Made by a program: the position numbers and the translations under genes. The notes under the pieces were generated by a model. That model saw only the letters and a list, made by a program, of their open reading frames with translations. It was not told where the DNA came from and did not search any database. Shown in pieces: positions 16,414 through 25,408 of a stretch of 64,000 bases of DNA. Source of the DNA: Actimicrobium sp035984655. Lineage in GTDB: Bacteria > Pseudomonadota > Gammaproteobacteria > Burkholderiales > Burkholderiaceae_D. Location: contig NZ_JAXCHT010000001.1 of assembly GCF_035984655.1 (NCBI RefSeq), forward strand, positions 62,001 to 126,000, given 5' to 3'. Each line of letters begins with the position of its first letter. The first letter of the stretch is position 1.

Positions 16414-18765
16414 ATGCGAAGTTCAGCCAACACCTTTAAAGGGACGCCCGTCCGCCCTGTGACCGGACCAACCGATCAGCAACGGCTCGCCGAGCTCATC
16501 GCCACGCTCTACCCTGCCGGCGTCGACGGCCCGCAACACGGTCAGATGACGCCGCTCGACCGCAAGTTGCGCGATCTGCCGCGTTACGGCGCCGCCAAGC
16601 GAAAAGAGTTGCTCTCAAGCCTGTTTCACCCGGCGGCAGTCGCACATCGCTCGCTCGTGCCCATGGACACCCAACTCAAACAGGCGGTGGTACACGCAAT
16701 CCAGAATGACAGGAGAGACTCCCTGCGCGGCTTCGCCCTGTTACTCAGCGACGACCATATCGAGCGGGTTCTGGCACGGCCTTTTAATGATTCGCTGTTG
16801 CAGGCAGCCTTGTTGAAACCTGGTTTGGTCGACGACGGATTGAAAGCGGTCATCAAGCGCTACCCCTATCGCGCCCCGAAAACGGAAGACGGAGATCGTG
16901 TTGATGCAGCGCGCAACATGCTCTGTCTCAACGGGCGCGCCCGGCTGATCGGCAGTGATGGCGTGGCGACAGGGAAAAATGCCGTCTGCGCGAATCTGGC
17001 TGCGGTCGTTATCGATGAATGGAACACAGATCCACAACAAAAATTCAACTACAACAACTTCAAGGATATTCCCAGCATTGAAGCGCGCGTCAAACCGGAA
17101 AGTACAGATCGTTTTGATGCGTTGAAGGCCAGTGCAACCGAAGTACATTTGATCAGGAATGAACATTTCGGGAGGTTTCTTGGCGCAAAATTCAGGCAAA
17201 TGCTTGATAGCGACGCGACCAGCATGGTGTTGCTCGCCAATTCCAGCGATCATGCGATGAGTGTCGGACTGCGCATCAAGAAGGATCCCGACGGAACGCC
17301 GGTTTTCGTCGTGAAGTTTTTTGACCCGAACCGCACCTTGCATCACGCCCGTGCCAGTTCGTCGTCGTTGGCGACGTTCGAGCATTTCAGCGTCGGTTCC
17401 TTTATCGACGATGCGCGCCTGGTCGCCCAGTACTTTCAGGAAGCGGAACCGGCAACGATGCTGTTCGTGTGCGAGCCCGGGGGCGCCGACGCACCCGCCG
17501 CCTCGCACCGCGATCGCAGCCTGATGAGCCAGGAATGCACGCCCGATAGCGGGCTGTTATTCCGGCTGATGATCGAAAATTTCGGCGCAGAGATCCGGGC
17601 TATTTCAGAACAAATGAGGCGCATGTCGGTGGACGAGAAAATCGCGCTGCTGACGGCGCGCCGCTTCGACGACGACCGCGGACTGCATCTTGCCATGCTG
17701 GCGGGGCACGCCGATGCCATCCGTGCATTCTGCGTGTTATTAGGACAAGTGCCCGAGGCGCTTCGGGCCGCATTGATTGACACCACCGATCTGAAAGGTA
17801 GCGGTGAGACTTACTTGATGGCGGCCTTGGAGAAATCAAATTTTGAGGCTGTGCGGGCGTATGCCGAGCTGATGCGGCTTGTACCAGAGGCAGAGCGCAG
17901 GCCGCTGTTAAGTCCGTCCGGCCGGACGACAGCGCAGCCCATGCTGTACTCTTTGATGCGTCAAAACCTGCCCGATGCAATGCGCGCAATGCAATCCTTG
18001 ATCGAGGCTCTGCCCGAGGCTGACCGACTGACGGTGCTGGCGGCGCGATCGTCAGCCAACGTACCCGGATTGTTTTTTGCCGCACACGAAAACAATTTCG
18101 CTGCGATCCGCGCGTTCGCCCCCTTGTTGTCACAGGTCCCGCCCTCGGCTCGCGCCGAACTGGTCGCCGCCAACAATCACAACGGTTCGCCGGCATTGCA
18201 TTTTGCACTGCGTTTAGGGCATGCCGAGGTGATCGAAGCCTTCGGCGAACTGATTGACACGGTGCCGGAAGAACAACGGGAAGCGTTGCTTGCGGCAGTC
18301 TCGCCCGACGGCTCACCTGGACTGTTTCGCGCCGCTCTTGGAGGAAATCACGCTGCGGTCCGTGCATTTTCCGGTCTGCTGATCAAAGTACCAGAGCAGC
18401 ACCGTGCGGCGCTGGTGGCGGCCTGCGCTAGCAACGGCATACCGGCACTTCACGCCGCACTCGCGGAGGGGCATGCCGAAACCGTCAGGGCGTGGCGCGC
18501 GTTGCTGGAACTGGTTCCACAGGAACAACGGTTCGATTTGCTGGCAGCCAAGGATGGGATCGGGCGATCCGGCCTGTTCATCGCTGCTGCCCAGGGAAAA
18601 GCCGACGCAATCGCGGCGTTCACCGAACTGCGCGATCTGGTGCCGATCGAGCAACGCCTCGGGTTGCTGGCTCCCGCACCGGACGGGTCAACCCTGTTGG
18701 CCGCCGCCGAACACAGCGGCGACGCCGCCACGATTGCCATCGTCCGGGCACTGGAATCCGAGTGA
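16414..18765 (+). CDS. EspL/OspD3 (ShET2)-like putative type III effector, cysteine protease with C-terminal repeats
   Basis: The 783-residue protein has three parts. Residues 1-160 are an N-terminal extension whose first 20 residues lack Asp and Glu, as is common in type III signals. Residues about 165-355 resemble the ShET2/EspL domain: NAVCANL with Cys192, SSDHAMSVGLRIK with His280, and VKFFDPNRT with Asp304. As I recall, EspL uses Cys47, His131 and Asp153; the spacings (88 and 24 here, 84 and 22 there) agree well. Residues about 446-783 are repeats of 42 residues. The segment around 17,000-17,200 is more AT-rich than the flanks. No signal peptide or membrane helix is seen. The ribosome site is weak. 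EspL-type proteins cleave host RHIM proteins; the target here is unknown. An OspC-type transferase is the main alternative, but the Cys-His-Asp pattern argues against it. Confidence 0.8.
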   Translation: MRSSANTFKGTPVRPVTGPTDQQRLAELIATLYPAGVDGPQHGQMTPLDRKLRDLPRYGAAKRKELLSSLFHPAAVAHRSLVPMDTQLKQAVVHAIQNDRRDSLRGFALLLSDDHIERVLARPFNDSLLQAALLKPGLVDDGLKAVIKRYPYRAPKTEDGDRVDAARNMLCLNGRARLIGSDGVATGKNAVCANLAAVVIDEWNTDPQQKFNYNNFKDIPSIEARVKPESTDRFDALKASATEVHLIRNEHFGRFLGAKFRQMLDSDATSMVLLANSSDHAMSVGLRIKKDPDGTPVFVVKFFDPNRTLHHARASSSSLATFEHFSVGSFIDDARLVAQYFQEAEPATMLFVCEPGGADAPAASHRDRSLMSQECTPDSGLLFRLMIENFGAEIRAISEQMRRMSVDEKIALLTARRFDDDRGLHLAMLAGHADAIRAFCVLLGQVPEALRAALIDTTDLKGSGETYLMAALEKSNFEAVRAYAELMRLVPEAERRPLLSPSGRTTAQPMLYSLMRQNLPDAMRAMQSLIEALPEADRLTVLAARSSANVPGLFFAAHENNFAAIRAFAPLLSQVPPSARAELVAANNHNGSPALHFALRLGHAEVIEAFGELIDTVPEEQREALLAAVSPDGSPGLFRAALGGNHAAVRAFSGLLIKVPEQHRAALVAACASNGIPALHAALAEGHAETVRAWRALLELVPQEQRFDLLAAKDGIGRSGLFIAAAQGKADAIAAFTELRDLVPIEQRLGLLAPAPDGSTLLAAAEHSGDAATIAIVRALESE
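17749..18762 (+). repeat. Array of about eight 42-residue ankyrin-like protein repeats
   Basis: Within the effector gene a unit of the form (V/L)P-E-x-x-R-x-x-L-L-A-A, then Gly-x-P-x-L, then AA-x-x-G-x-x-x-A-(V/I)-R-A-F-x-x-L-L recurs. Unit starts are at residues 446, 490, 533, 575, 617, 659, 701 and 743, a period of 44, 43, then exactly 42. The pattern resembles ankyrin repeats with an added helix-loop of about 9 residues. These repeats probably form the target-binding solenoid. Confidence 0.8.
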
Positions 18766-18787
18766 ACCGGCGCGCCTGAGCGCGGTT
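18765..18787. terminator. Hairpin between convergent effector and livF genes
   Basis: An 8-bp stem with one bulged G (AACCGGCGC / GCGCGGTT) and a 6-base loop spans the 20-base gap between the convergent stop codons. No T-tract follows on either strand, so terminator function is uncertain. Confidence 0.35.
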
Positions 18788-19526
18788 ATCGCTGTGTCCT
18801 GGCCAGACCCAGATAGGTCTCGACGACTCTCGGGTCCTGTGCCAGCTGCGCGGCCGGACCCTGCATCACGATCTCGCCGGTTTCCAGCACGTAGGCATGA
18901 TCGGCCACCTGCAGGGCGGCCCGCGCATTCTGCTCGACCAGCAGGATGGCGACGCCGGTTTGCTTGAGCTGAACGATGATCTGGAAGATTTCCTTGACGA
19001 TCAACGGCGCCAGCCCAAGGCTTGGTTCGTCCAGCATCAGTAGCTGCGGCTTGCCCATCAGCGCGCGTCCCAGCGCCAGCATCTGCCGTTCACCACCCGA
19101 CAGCGTACCGGCCTGTTGCCGGCGCCGTTCGTGCAGGCGCGGGAACAGCGCGAACACCACCGGCAATTGGTCCGCATGGTTGCGTTCGCGCGCCTGATAG
19201 CGTCGGTAACTGCCCAGCAGCAGATTGTCTTCGACGCTCATGCTGGCGAACAGCTCGCGTTTTTCCGGCACCAGCGAGACCCCGCGCGCGACCCGGGCTT
19301 CGATGGCGACCTTGTGCAAATCCTGATCCATGAAACGCACCGCGCCACGCTGGTGCCCGTTGCCAGGCAGTGCGCCGGCGAGGGCGTTGAGCAGCGTCGA
19401 TTTGCCGGCGCCGTTGGGTCCGATCACGGTGGCGATCTGGCCGGCATCGACCTGCAAAGTGGCACCGTGCAGCGCATCGACCTTGCCGTAGCCGACGTGC
19501 AGATCGGTGACTTCCAGCAGCGCCAT
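18786..19526 (-). CDS. livF: Branched-chain amino acid ABC transporter ATPase LivF
   Basis: The 246-residue ATPase has Walker A GPNGAGKST, signature LSGGERQMLALGRAL, Walker B LLMLDEPSLGLAP and a switch His region (LLVEQNARAAL) in which His is not at the usual place, as is typical of LivF. It would power uptake of branched-chain or related amino acids with the LivMG fusion. Its ATG shares one base with the livMG stop (TGATG), so the two are translationally coupled. Confidence 0.95.
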   Translation of the reverse strand: MALLEVTDLHVGYGKVDALHGATLQVDAGQIATVIGPNGAGKSTLLNALAGALPGNGHQRGAVRFMDQDLHKVAIEARVARGVSLVPEKRELFASMSVEDNLLLGSYRRYQARERNHADQLPVVFALFPRLHERRRQQAGTLSGGERQMLALGRALMGKPQLLMLDEPSLGLAPLIVKEIFQIIVQLKQTGVAILLVEQNARAALQVADHAYVLETGEIVMQGPAAQLAQDPRVVETYLGLARTQR

Positions 19527-21286
19527 CAGTCCACCCCGCCCAGATAGGCAGCCAGCACTGCCGCGTTGTTCTGGATCTCGGCGGGCGTGCCTTCGGCGAT
19601 GCGGCTGCCGAACTCCATCACCACCAAGCGATCGGTCAACGTCATCACGAAATCCATGTCATGTTCGACCAGCAAAATGCTGACGCCTTCGGTTTTCAGT
19701 TTGCGCAGCAACGCAGCCAGCGCCGCTTTTTCCTGATGGCGCAGCCCGGCGGCCGGTTCATCCAGCAGCAGCAGGGTCGGATCGCAACACAGCGCACGGG
19801 CGATTTCGAGCAGGCGTTGCTGGCCCAGCGCGAGACTGCCGGCTTCCTCCTGCAGCAACTGGCCCAGCCCGACCCGCTCCAGCTGGCAACGGGCCTCGAA
19901 CAGCAGCCGTTGCTCCTCGCCGCGATTGGCGCGCACGATGCTGGCGACGACGCCAAAGCTGCCGCGCAGATGCGCGCCCAGCGCGACGTTCTCCAGCACC
20001 GACATGGCCGGCAGCAAGCGCACATGCTGAAAGGTGCGGCCGATACCGCGCCGGACAATCTCGCGCGACGGCAAGCCGTCGATGCGCGCATCGGCAAACA
20101 GGATCTGCCCGGAACTGACCGGCAACACGCCGGTGAGCAGATTGAACATGGTCGATTTGCCGGCGCCATTCGGTCCGATCAGGCCGACGATTTCGCCGGC
20201 GCGGATCTGGAAACCCATCTCGTTGACCGCCACCAGTCCGCCGAAGCGTTTGCTGACCTGTTGCACGTCCAGCAGCACGGCGCCGGAAAGTGGCTTCGCC
20301 CGTCGCGGCAAACTGGCGGCGGTCGCCGGAATGTCCGGCGCCGCGGCGCGTGGCATCCAGCTGCGCAGCAGCGGCCACAAGCCGTCGCGGGCGTTCTGCA
20401 GCAGCAGCACCATCATCACGCCGAACACGATGATCTCGAAATTGCCGGCACTGCCGAGCAGCTTTGGCAGGATCGACTGCAACTGGTCCTTGAGCACCGT
20501 CAGCAGGGCCGAACCGAGCAGCGCGCCCCAGACATGGCCAGCGCCGCCGACGACCGCCATGAACAGGTACTCGATGCCGGCATTGAGTCCGAACGGCGTC
20601 GGATTGACGGCGCGCTGCAGGTGCGCATACAGCCAGCCCGAGACACTCGCCAGCAAGGCGGCGATGACGAAGCAGACCATCTTCAGCCAGGCCGTATTGA
20701 CCCCCATCGCTTCAGCCATCAGGGTGCTGCCGTTGAGGGCGCGAATGGCACGACCGGGGCGCGAATCGAGCAGGTTCTGCAGGGCCAGCAACGCCAGCAT
20801 CACGATCAGCCAGATCAGGCAGAACATGGCCCGTCCCGATTGCAGCGTGAGGCCGAACAGGGAGATCGCCGGAATGCCGTTCAAGCCATCGAACTTGCCG
20901 AGGAATTCCAGATTGCCGAACAAGAAGAACAGCGAGAGCCCCCACGCGATCGTGCCCAGCGGCAGATAGTGGCCGGACAGCCGCATCGTGATCGCACCCA
21001 GTGCGAACGCCGTCGCGGCAGTCACCAGCAGGCCGGCCAGCAGCCCGAGCCACGGCGACCAGCCGAGCTGGGTGGTCAGATACGCGGTGGCATACGCGCC
21101 CAGTCCGACGAACGCGGCCTGGCCGAACGAGGTCATGCCGCCGACGCCGGTGAGCAGCACCAGCCCGAGCGCGACCAGCGCGTACAGGCCGATGTAATTG
21201 CCCAGCGTGATCCAGAATTCCGGCGTCGGCAGCAGCGGCAGCAACACCAGCACGGCGATGAACGCGAACAGCGGCAGGCGCCTCAT
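19526..21286 (-). CDS. LivM-LivG fusion: permease joined to ATPase
   Basis: The 586-residue protein joins a LivM permease (about 1-310, many membrane helices, GLVLLTGVGGMTSFGQAAFVG and EAMGVNTAWLKMVCFVIAA) to a LivG ATPase (about 335-586). The ATPase has Walker A at 371-379 (GPNGAGKST), Walker B LLLLDEPAAGL and a signature LALGQQRLLEIARAL where Ala replaces the usual Ser. Such fusions are known in Burkholderiales. It overlaps livH by 4 bases and livF by one base. Confidence 0.93.
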   Translation of the reverse strand: MRRLPLFAFIAVLVLLPLLPTPEFWITLGNYIGLYALVALGLVLLTGVGGMTSFGQAAFVGLGAYATAYLTTQLGWSPWLGLLAGLLVTAATAFALGAITMRLSGHYLPLGTIAWGLSLFFLFGNLEFLGKFDGLNGIPAISLFGLTLQSGRAMFCLIWLIVMLALLALQNLLDSRPGRAIRALNGSTLMAEAMGVNTAWLKMVCFVIAALLASVSGWLYAHLQRAVNPTPFGLNAGIEYLFMAVVGGAGHVWGALLGSALLTVLKDQLQSILPKLLGSAGNFEIIVFGVMMVLLLQNARDGLWPLLRSWMPRAAAPDIPATAASLPRRAKPLSGAVLLDVQQVSKRFGGLVAVNEMGFQIRAGEIVGLIGPNGAGKSTMFNLLTGVLPVSSGQILFADARIDGLPSREIVRRGIGRTFQHVRLLPAMSVLENVALGAHLRGSFGVVASIVRANRGEEQRLLFEARCQLERVGLGQLLQEEAGSLALGQQRLLEIARALCCDPTLLLLDEPAAGLRHQEKAALAALLRKLKTEGVSILLVEHDMDFVMTLTDRLVVMEFGSRIAEGTPAEIQNNAAVLAAYLGGVD

Positions 21287-22320
21287 TGTTCGCCCTCATC
21301 GGCATGGCTGGTGGTCAGCGAACGCCACAGCAGCACCGGGATGATCAGCGTAAACACGATCACTTCCTTGAAGGCGCTGGCCCAGAACGACGCATACGAT
21401 TCCAGCAGGCCGACCAGCAACGCGCCCGCCGCCGCAATCGGATAACTGCCGAGCCCGCCCAGAATCGCGCCGACGAAGCCTTTCAGTCCGATCAGAAACC
21501 CGCTGTCGTAATACACGGTGGTCAGCGGCGCAATCAACACGCCGCACAACGCACCCAGTCCGGCCGCCAGCGTGAACGCCAGCCGTCCGGCCTGGGTGGT
21601 GCCGATGCCGACCAGTTGCGCACCGCGCCGGTTGATGGCGGTGGCGCGCAGCGCCTTGCCGGACAGGGTGCGATCGAAATACAGATACAGCGTGAGAATC
21701 AGGCTCAGCGACACTGCCAGAATCACCAGCGATTGTCCCGACACCTGCAGCGCGCCGAAACTGAGGTGCGCATCCGAGAACGGCGTGGTGCGCGCCCCTT
21801 CGGCGCCAAACATGACCAGGCCCAGCCCGAGCAGCGCGAAGTGCACGCCGACCGAGACGATCAGCAGCACCAGCGTGCTGGCTTCGGCCAGTGGCGCAAA
21901 CGCCAGCCGGTAAATCATCGGCCCCAGCGGCACCACGATCGCCAGCGCCAGCGCGACCTGCACCAGGATTGGCAACTGCGCCGTGCCGACGCTACGGACA
22001 AAACCGAACAAGGCCAGCGGCAACACGATGAATTTGATGAAGGCCCAGGGCAGGTTGGTCGCGCCGCCGCGCCAGCGTGCCACCACTTCCTGCACGAACA
22101 CCGCCGCGCCGAGTGCAACCTGCAGCGTGACGGATTGGGCAAACTGGTTCGATTGCAGCGCCGCCATGGTCAGCGCGCCGAAGGCAACGAACTCGCCCTG
22201 CGGAATGAAGATGACGCGCGTGACGGAAAAGACCAGCACCAGCGCCAGTGCCAGCAGCGCATAGATTGCGCCGCTGGTAATGCCGTCCTGCGCCAGAATG
22301 GCGGCGACTGAAAAATCCAT
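21283..22320 (-). CDS. livH: Branched-chain amino acid ABC transporter permease LivH
   Basis: The 345-residue membrane protein has the LivH opening (ITSGAIYALLALALVLVFSVTRVIFIPQGEF cut short here as a description of residues 12-42) and the coupling-helix region LRATAINRRGAQLVGI. The ATG at 22320 gives the normal N-terminus; a TTG four codons earlier directly follows the livK-like stop and is less likely. An extra stretch at about residues 75-100 (VVARWRGGATNLPWAFIKF) lies between early helices. It pairs with the LivM half of the next gene. Confidence 0.93.
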   Translation of the reverse strand: MDFSVAAILAQDGITSGAIYALLALALVLVFSVTRVIFIPQGEFVAFGALTMAALQSNQFAQSVTLQVALGAAVFVQEVVARWRGGATNLPWAFIKFIVLPLALFGFVRSVGTAQLPILVQVALALAIVVPLGPMIYRLAFAPLAEASTLVLLIVSVGVHFALLGLGLVMFGAEGARTTPFSDAHLSFGALQVSGQSLVILAVSLSLILTLYLYFDRTLSGKALRATAINRRGAQLVGIGTTQAGRLAFTLAAGLGALCGVLIAPLTTVYYDSGFLIGLKGFVGAILGGLGSYPIAAAGALLVGLLESYASFWASAFKEVIVFTLIIPVLLWRSLTTSHADEGEQ

Positions 22321-22332
22321 CTCAGGCAGCAA

Positions 22333-23496
22333 TCAATTGGCGGCGCCTGCCAGTTTCCACTTGCCGTCGACGATTTTCACCATCACCCGGGCGCGCTGGT
22401 CGAAGCCAAGATGATCCTTCGGTCCCATATTGAAAATGCCGTGCGCACCGGCCAGGTTTTTGGTGTTCTCGATCGCGTCGCGCAGGGCGATGCGAAATTC
22501 CCTGGTGCCCGGCTGGCCGTGCTTCAAGGCCTCGGGCGCTGCGGCAGCCAGCAGCAGACCGGCATCCCACGCGTGTCCGCCAAAGGTGGAGACAGTGCCG
22601 GCGCCGTACATTTTTTCATACGCGGCCTTGTAGGCCAGTGCCGACTGCCTGACCGGATTGGCATTGTCGAGTTGCTCGGCCACCAGCAGCGGGCCGGCCG
22701 GCAACCAGGTGCCTTCGCAATCCTTGCCGCACACGCGCAGGAAGTCGTTGTTGGCCACGCCATGGGTTTGATAGATCTGTCCCTTGTAGCCGCGCTCCTT
22801 GAGGGTTTTCTGCGGCAGCGCTGCCGGGGTGCCGGAGCCGGCGATCAGTACTGCATCCGGATTGGTGGCGAGAATCTTCAGGATCTGTCCGGTTACCGAG
22901 GTGTCGGCGCGGGCGAAGCGTTCGTTGGCCAGCACCTTGATATGGCGCAGCTCGGCCAGCTTGGCAAACTCGCGATACCAGCCTTCGCCGTAGGCGTCGT
23001 TGAAGCCGATGAAGGCCACTGTCTTGATGCCGTTGTCAGCCATGTGGCCGGTGATCGCGGTTGACATGTGCGAATCGTTCTGCGGCGTCTTGAAGGCCCA
23101 GCGGCGCTTGCCCTCGACCGGCTCGACGATCGAGGCCGAGGCTGCCATCGCGATCATCGGCGTTTCGGCGTCGGCGACGATGTCGAGCATGGCCAGCGAA
23201 TTGGGCGTGATGGTCGAACCGATGATCAGGTCGACATGGTCTTCGGTAATCAGCTTGCGGGTGTTCTTGACGGCGGTGGTGGTATCGGTGGCGTCGTCGA
23301 GCACGATGTACTCGACGGTTTTGCCGGCGATGGTTTTCGGCATCAGCGCAAAGGTATTCTTTTCGGGAATGCCGAGCGACGCTGCCGGGCCGGTGGCCGA
23401 GACGGTGACGCCAACCTTGATCTGCGCCGCCGCCGGAACGGCCAGCGCAACAGTTACCAGGGACGCCAACAGCACGCTGCACAATTTGATCGACAT
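22333..23496 (-). CDS. Periplasmic branched-chain amino acid binding protein (LivK/J-like)
   Basis: The 387-residue protein has a signal peptide (to about residue 25, AVPAAAQ) and the type I periplasmic binding fold, with IKVGVTVSATGPAASLG at the start and the hinge segments usual for Peripla_BP_6. The start at 23496 is preceded by GGAG. It is the first gene of the liv operon; livH starts 12 bases after its stop. The true ligand could be a branched-chain amino acid, an amide or an aromatic acid; sequence alone does not decide. Confidence 0.92.
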   Translation of the reverse strand: MSIKLCSVLLASLVTVALAVPAAAQIKVGVTVSATGPAASLGIPEKNTFALMPKTIAGKTVEYIVLDDATDTTTAVKNTRKLITEDHVDLIIGSTITPNSLAMLDIVADAETPMIAMAASASIVEPVEGKRRWAFKTPQNDSHMSTAITGHMADNGIKTVAFIGFNDAYGEGWYREFAKLAELRHIKVLANERFARADTSVTGQILKILATNPDAVLIAGSGTPAALPQKTLKERGYKGQIYQTHGVANNDFLRVCGKDCEGTWLPAGPLLVAEQLDNANPVRQSALAYKAAYEKMYGAGTVSTFGGHAWDAGLLLAAAAPEALKHGQPGTREFRIALRDAIENTKNLAGAHGIFNMGPKDHLGFDQRARVMVKIVDGKWKLAGAAN

Positions 23497-23575
23497 GGGG
23501 TCTCCGTTATTTTTGATTTGGATCTGCCGGCGCATTGGCGCACCGCAGCGCCAGAGTGTAGCGCATCGTGCCGCG

Positions 23576-24256
23576 CTACAGATGCACCGTGCGACCGACC
23601 GCCAGCACCGGCCCGGTCGGACGATCCAGCGGCGAGCCGCCGGCAGGCTCCAGCGTCACCTCGAACAACTGGTTGACGCCGAGCGCAGGCAAGCGGTTCA
23701 GGGCAATCGTGGTGGGCCGGTCGGCCGGGACCAGGCCAAGCGAGGTCGGTCCGGCGGCGCCGACCGGCTTGGTCCAGAACTGCAGCGACTTGCCGGCCAT
23801 CACGGCCGTCGGCGCCAGCGGTCGCAGATGTACGGCGCGGGCATCGATTTCGACCAGCCAGTGCGCGCCGGCAGCAGGCGCCTGCAACACCGCCAGATAC
23901 TGCGGCGTCAGTGGCTGCGGTGCGCTGCCAAGCAGGCGCAGCGTCAGCAACACCGAGGCGGCAATGGCGGCCATGCTGCCGATGCGCCAGAAATTCAGAT
24001 TGTTCCAGAGGCCGCCCGCGCGACGCGCCTGCGGCAGGCTGCGTTCGATACGCGCCCACAGGCCGGCCGCAGGTGCGACCGGCGGCTCCACCGGCACGAT
24101 CTCAAGCAGGCGGTCCTGCCAGAACGCGACCGCCGCGACGAGCGCGCGATTACGCGTCAGTTCACGCTCCAGCACGGCGCGATCGGCCGGCGCCAGCACG
24201 CCCAGTACATATTCGCCGGCCAATACAGTCAGCTCGTCAGGATCGTTCGGATTCAT
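23576..24256 (-). CDS. RskA-like membrane anti-sigma factor
   Basis: The 226-residue protein has the anti-sigma-K type N-terminus (ELTVLAGEYVLGVLAPADR), a WARIERSL segment, one membrane helix at about 100-120 (RIGSMAAIAASVLLTLRLL) and a periplasmic RskA domain. Its ATG overlaps the sigma stop (ATGA), so sigma and anti-sigma are made together. It would hold the ECF sigma at the membrane until a signal releases it; the signal is unknown. Confidence 0.9.
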   Translation of the reverse strand: MNPNDPDELTVLAGEYVLGVLAPADRAVLERELTRNRALVAAVAFWQDRLLEIVPVEPPVAPAAGLWARIERSLPQARRAGGLWNNLNFWRIGSMAAIAASVLLTLRLLGSAPQPLTPQYLAVLQAPAAGAHWLVEIDARAVHLRPLAPTAVMAGKSLQFWTKPVGAAGPTSLGLVPADRPTTIALNRLPALGVNQLFEVTLEPAGGSPLDRPTGPVLAVGRTVHL

Positions 24257-24798
24257 GACAGGCACTCCTTCAGGGCCAGCAGGCCGCGCCGGGTCCAGGC
24301 CTTGATGGTGCCCAGCGGACGTGCCAGCGTGCTGGCGATTTCGGTTTGCGAATAGCCATCCTGATACGCCAGCAAGATGCAGGCGCGCTTTGATTCGTCA
24401 AGATGGGCGAGGCAATCATGCAGTGCGCTGGCGGCGCGTTCGCGGGTCAGATGATCGAGCGGATCGGCATCCTCGGCGACCAGTTCGTCCGGCACGGTGT
24501 CCGGCGCCGCCGCTTCGTGCCGGTGCGCACGCGCCACATCGAGCGCACGGTAGCGCACCACGCTGTAGATCCAGCCGCGCGCCGAGCCCAGCACCGGGCT
24601 GTAGCTGGCGGCCTTTTGCCAGATGCGCAGAAAGGCGTCGTGCAGCACTTCGTCGGCCAGCTCATTCCGACGCACGATGCGCAAGGCGACTGCCATCAGC
24701 CAGCGCGCCTCGCGCTCGTACAGCCGCCGCAGCGCGGCCTGCTCGCCGCGTGCGCAGGCAAACAGGGCTGCTTCGTAATCGAACTCGACATCACGCAT
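24253..24798 (-). CDS. ECF RNA polymerase sigma factor (SigK-like)
   Basis: The 181-residue protein has region 2 (ALRIVRRNELADEVLHDAFLRIWQKA, with WIYSVVRYRALD) and region 4 (LLAYQDGYSQTEIASTLARPLGTIKAWTRRGLLALKECL). The start at 24798 is preferred because it gives the normal N-terminus before region 2. Pairing with an RskA-like anti-sigma places it in the SigK-type ECF groups. The DUF3455 lipoprotein gene directly upstream on the same strand could be a target or merely a neighbour. Confidence 0.93.
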   Translation of the reverse strand: MRDVEFDYEAALFACARGEQAALRRLYEREARWLMAVALRIVRRNELADEVLHDAFLRIWQKAASYSPVLGSARGWIYSVVRYRALDVARAHRHEAAAPDTVPDELVAEDADPLDHLTRERAASALHDCLAHLDESKRACILLAYQDGYSQTEIASTLARPLGTIKAWTRRGLLALKECLS

Positions 24799-24874
24799 GG
24801 GGCTCGCCAAATGGAATGCGGGCCCCAACGTTACCGTTGAATCCCGCAAAGTTCAAACGATTCCCGCGCGCGAA

Positions 24875-25408
24875 TCAGCTCGCCTTGTAGAACACATAGT
24901 CGGCCTGGTATTTGACGGTCTTCCTTGTGCCGACACCGGCTTCGGCGCAGGCCTCGGCCGGGGCCACGCCGCCGACTGTCTTGAGTCGCTGGATGTAGGT
25001 CACGCCGCTCATCGCACCGTTGCCGGTGGCCGGATTGGCCTGCACCAGTTGCAATGGAATTGCGCCAGCGACGCCCGGAGCAACCGCCAGCTGCTTGCCG
25101 GTGACCTTGCTGCCATCGTTCGATTCCCACGTCGGGCCCGCATAGTATTTGCCGATCGGTGTCTTGTTCTTGTCGAGCAGCATGGCATTCGGGCCGGTGA
25201 AGACCCACTCGAATGCGCCTGGCGTGGCAGCCTTGGCGCGGCATTCATAACCCAGATCGCCGCTGCCGACGGCCGTCATTGCAACCTTGTTCCCGGCCGG
25301 TACAGACACGGCGGCCGGGGCTTCGGGGGTGGCCATCGGCGTCATGCCGGCGCAGGCCGCGAGCGCGGTGGCGAGGGCAAGCAGCAGAACGGTATTGGTG
25401 GTGGTCAT
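24875..25408 (-). CDS. DUF3455 lipoprotein
   Basis: The 177-residue protein begins with a lipoprotein signal (LLALATALAACAG, lipobox LAAC) and continues with a DUF3455 domain: VPAGNKVAMTAVGSGDLGYECR, FEWVFTGPNAMLLD, GKYYAGPTWESNDGSKVTG and SGVTYIQRLKTVGG. The start at 25408 has AGGAG well placed upstream. The molecular function of DUF3455 is unknown. It ends 76 bases before the ECF sigma gene. Confidence 0.85.
   Translation of the reverse strand: MTTTNTVLLLALATALAACAGMTPMATPEAPAAVSVPAGNKVAMTAVGSGDLGYECRAKAATPGAFEWVFTGPNAMLLDKNKTPIGKYYAGPTWESNDGSKVTGKQLAVAPGVAGAIPLQLVQANPATGNGAMSGVTYIQRLKTVGGVAPAEACAEAGVGTRKTVKYQADYVFYKAS

Noticed and set aside
16414..18765. Assignment of the effector as an OspC/CopC-type ADP-riboxanase
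   Set aside because: That family shares the ankyrin-tail layout, but here the Cys-His-Asp spacing matches the EspL/OspD protease group better. It stays open until a profile search is done.
19661..21445. A 594-codon plus-strand frame opposite the liv genes
   Set aside because: It is Gln/His/Arg-rich and antisense to a well formed LivM-LivG fusion.
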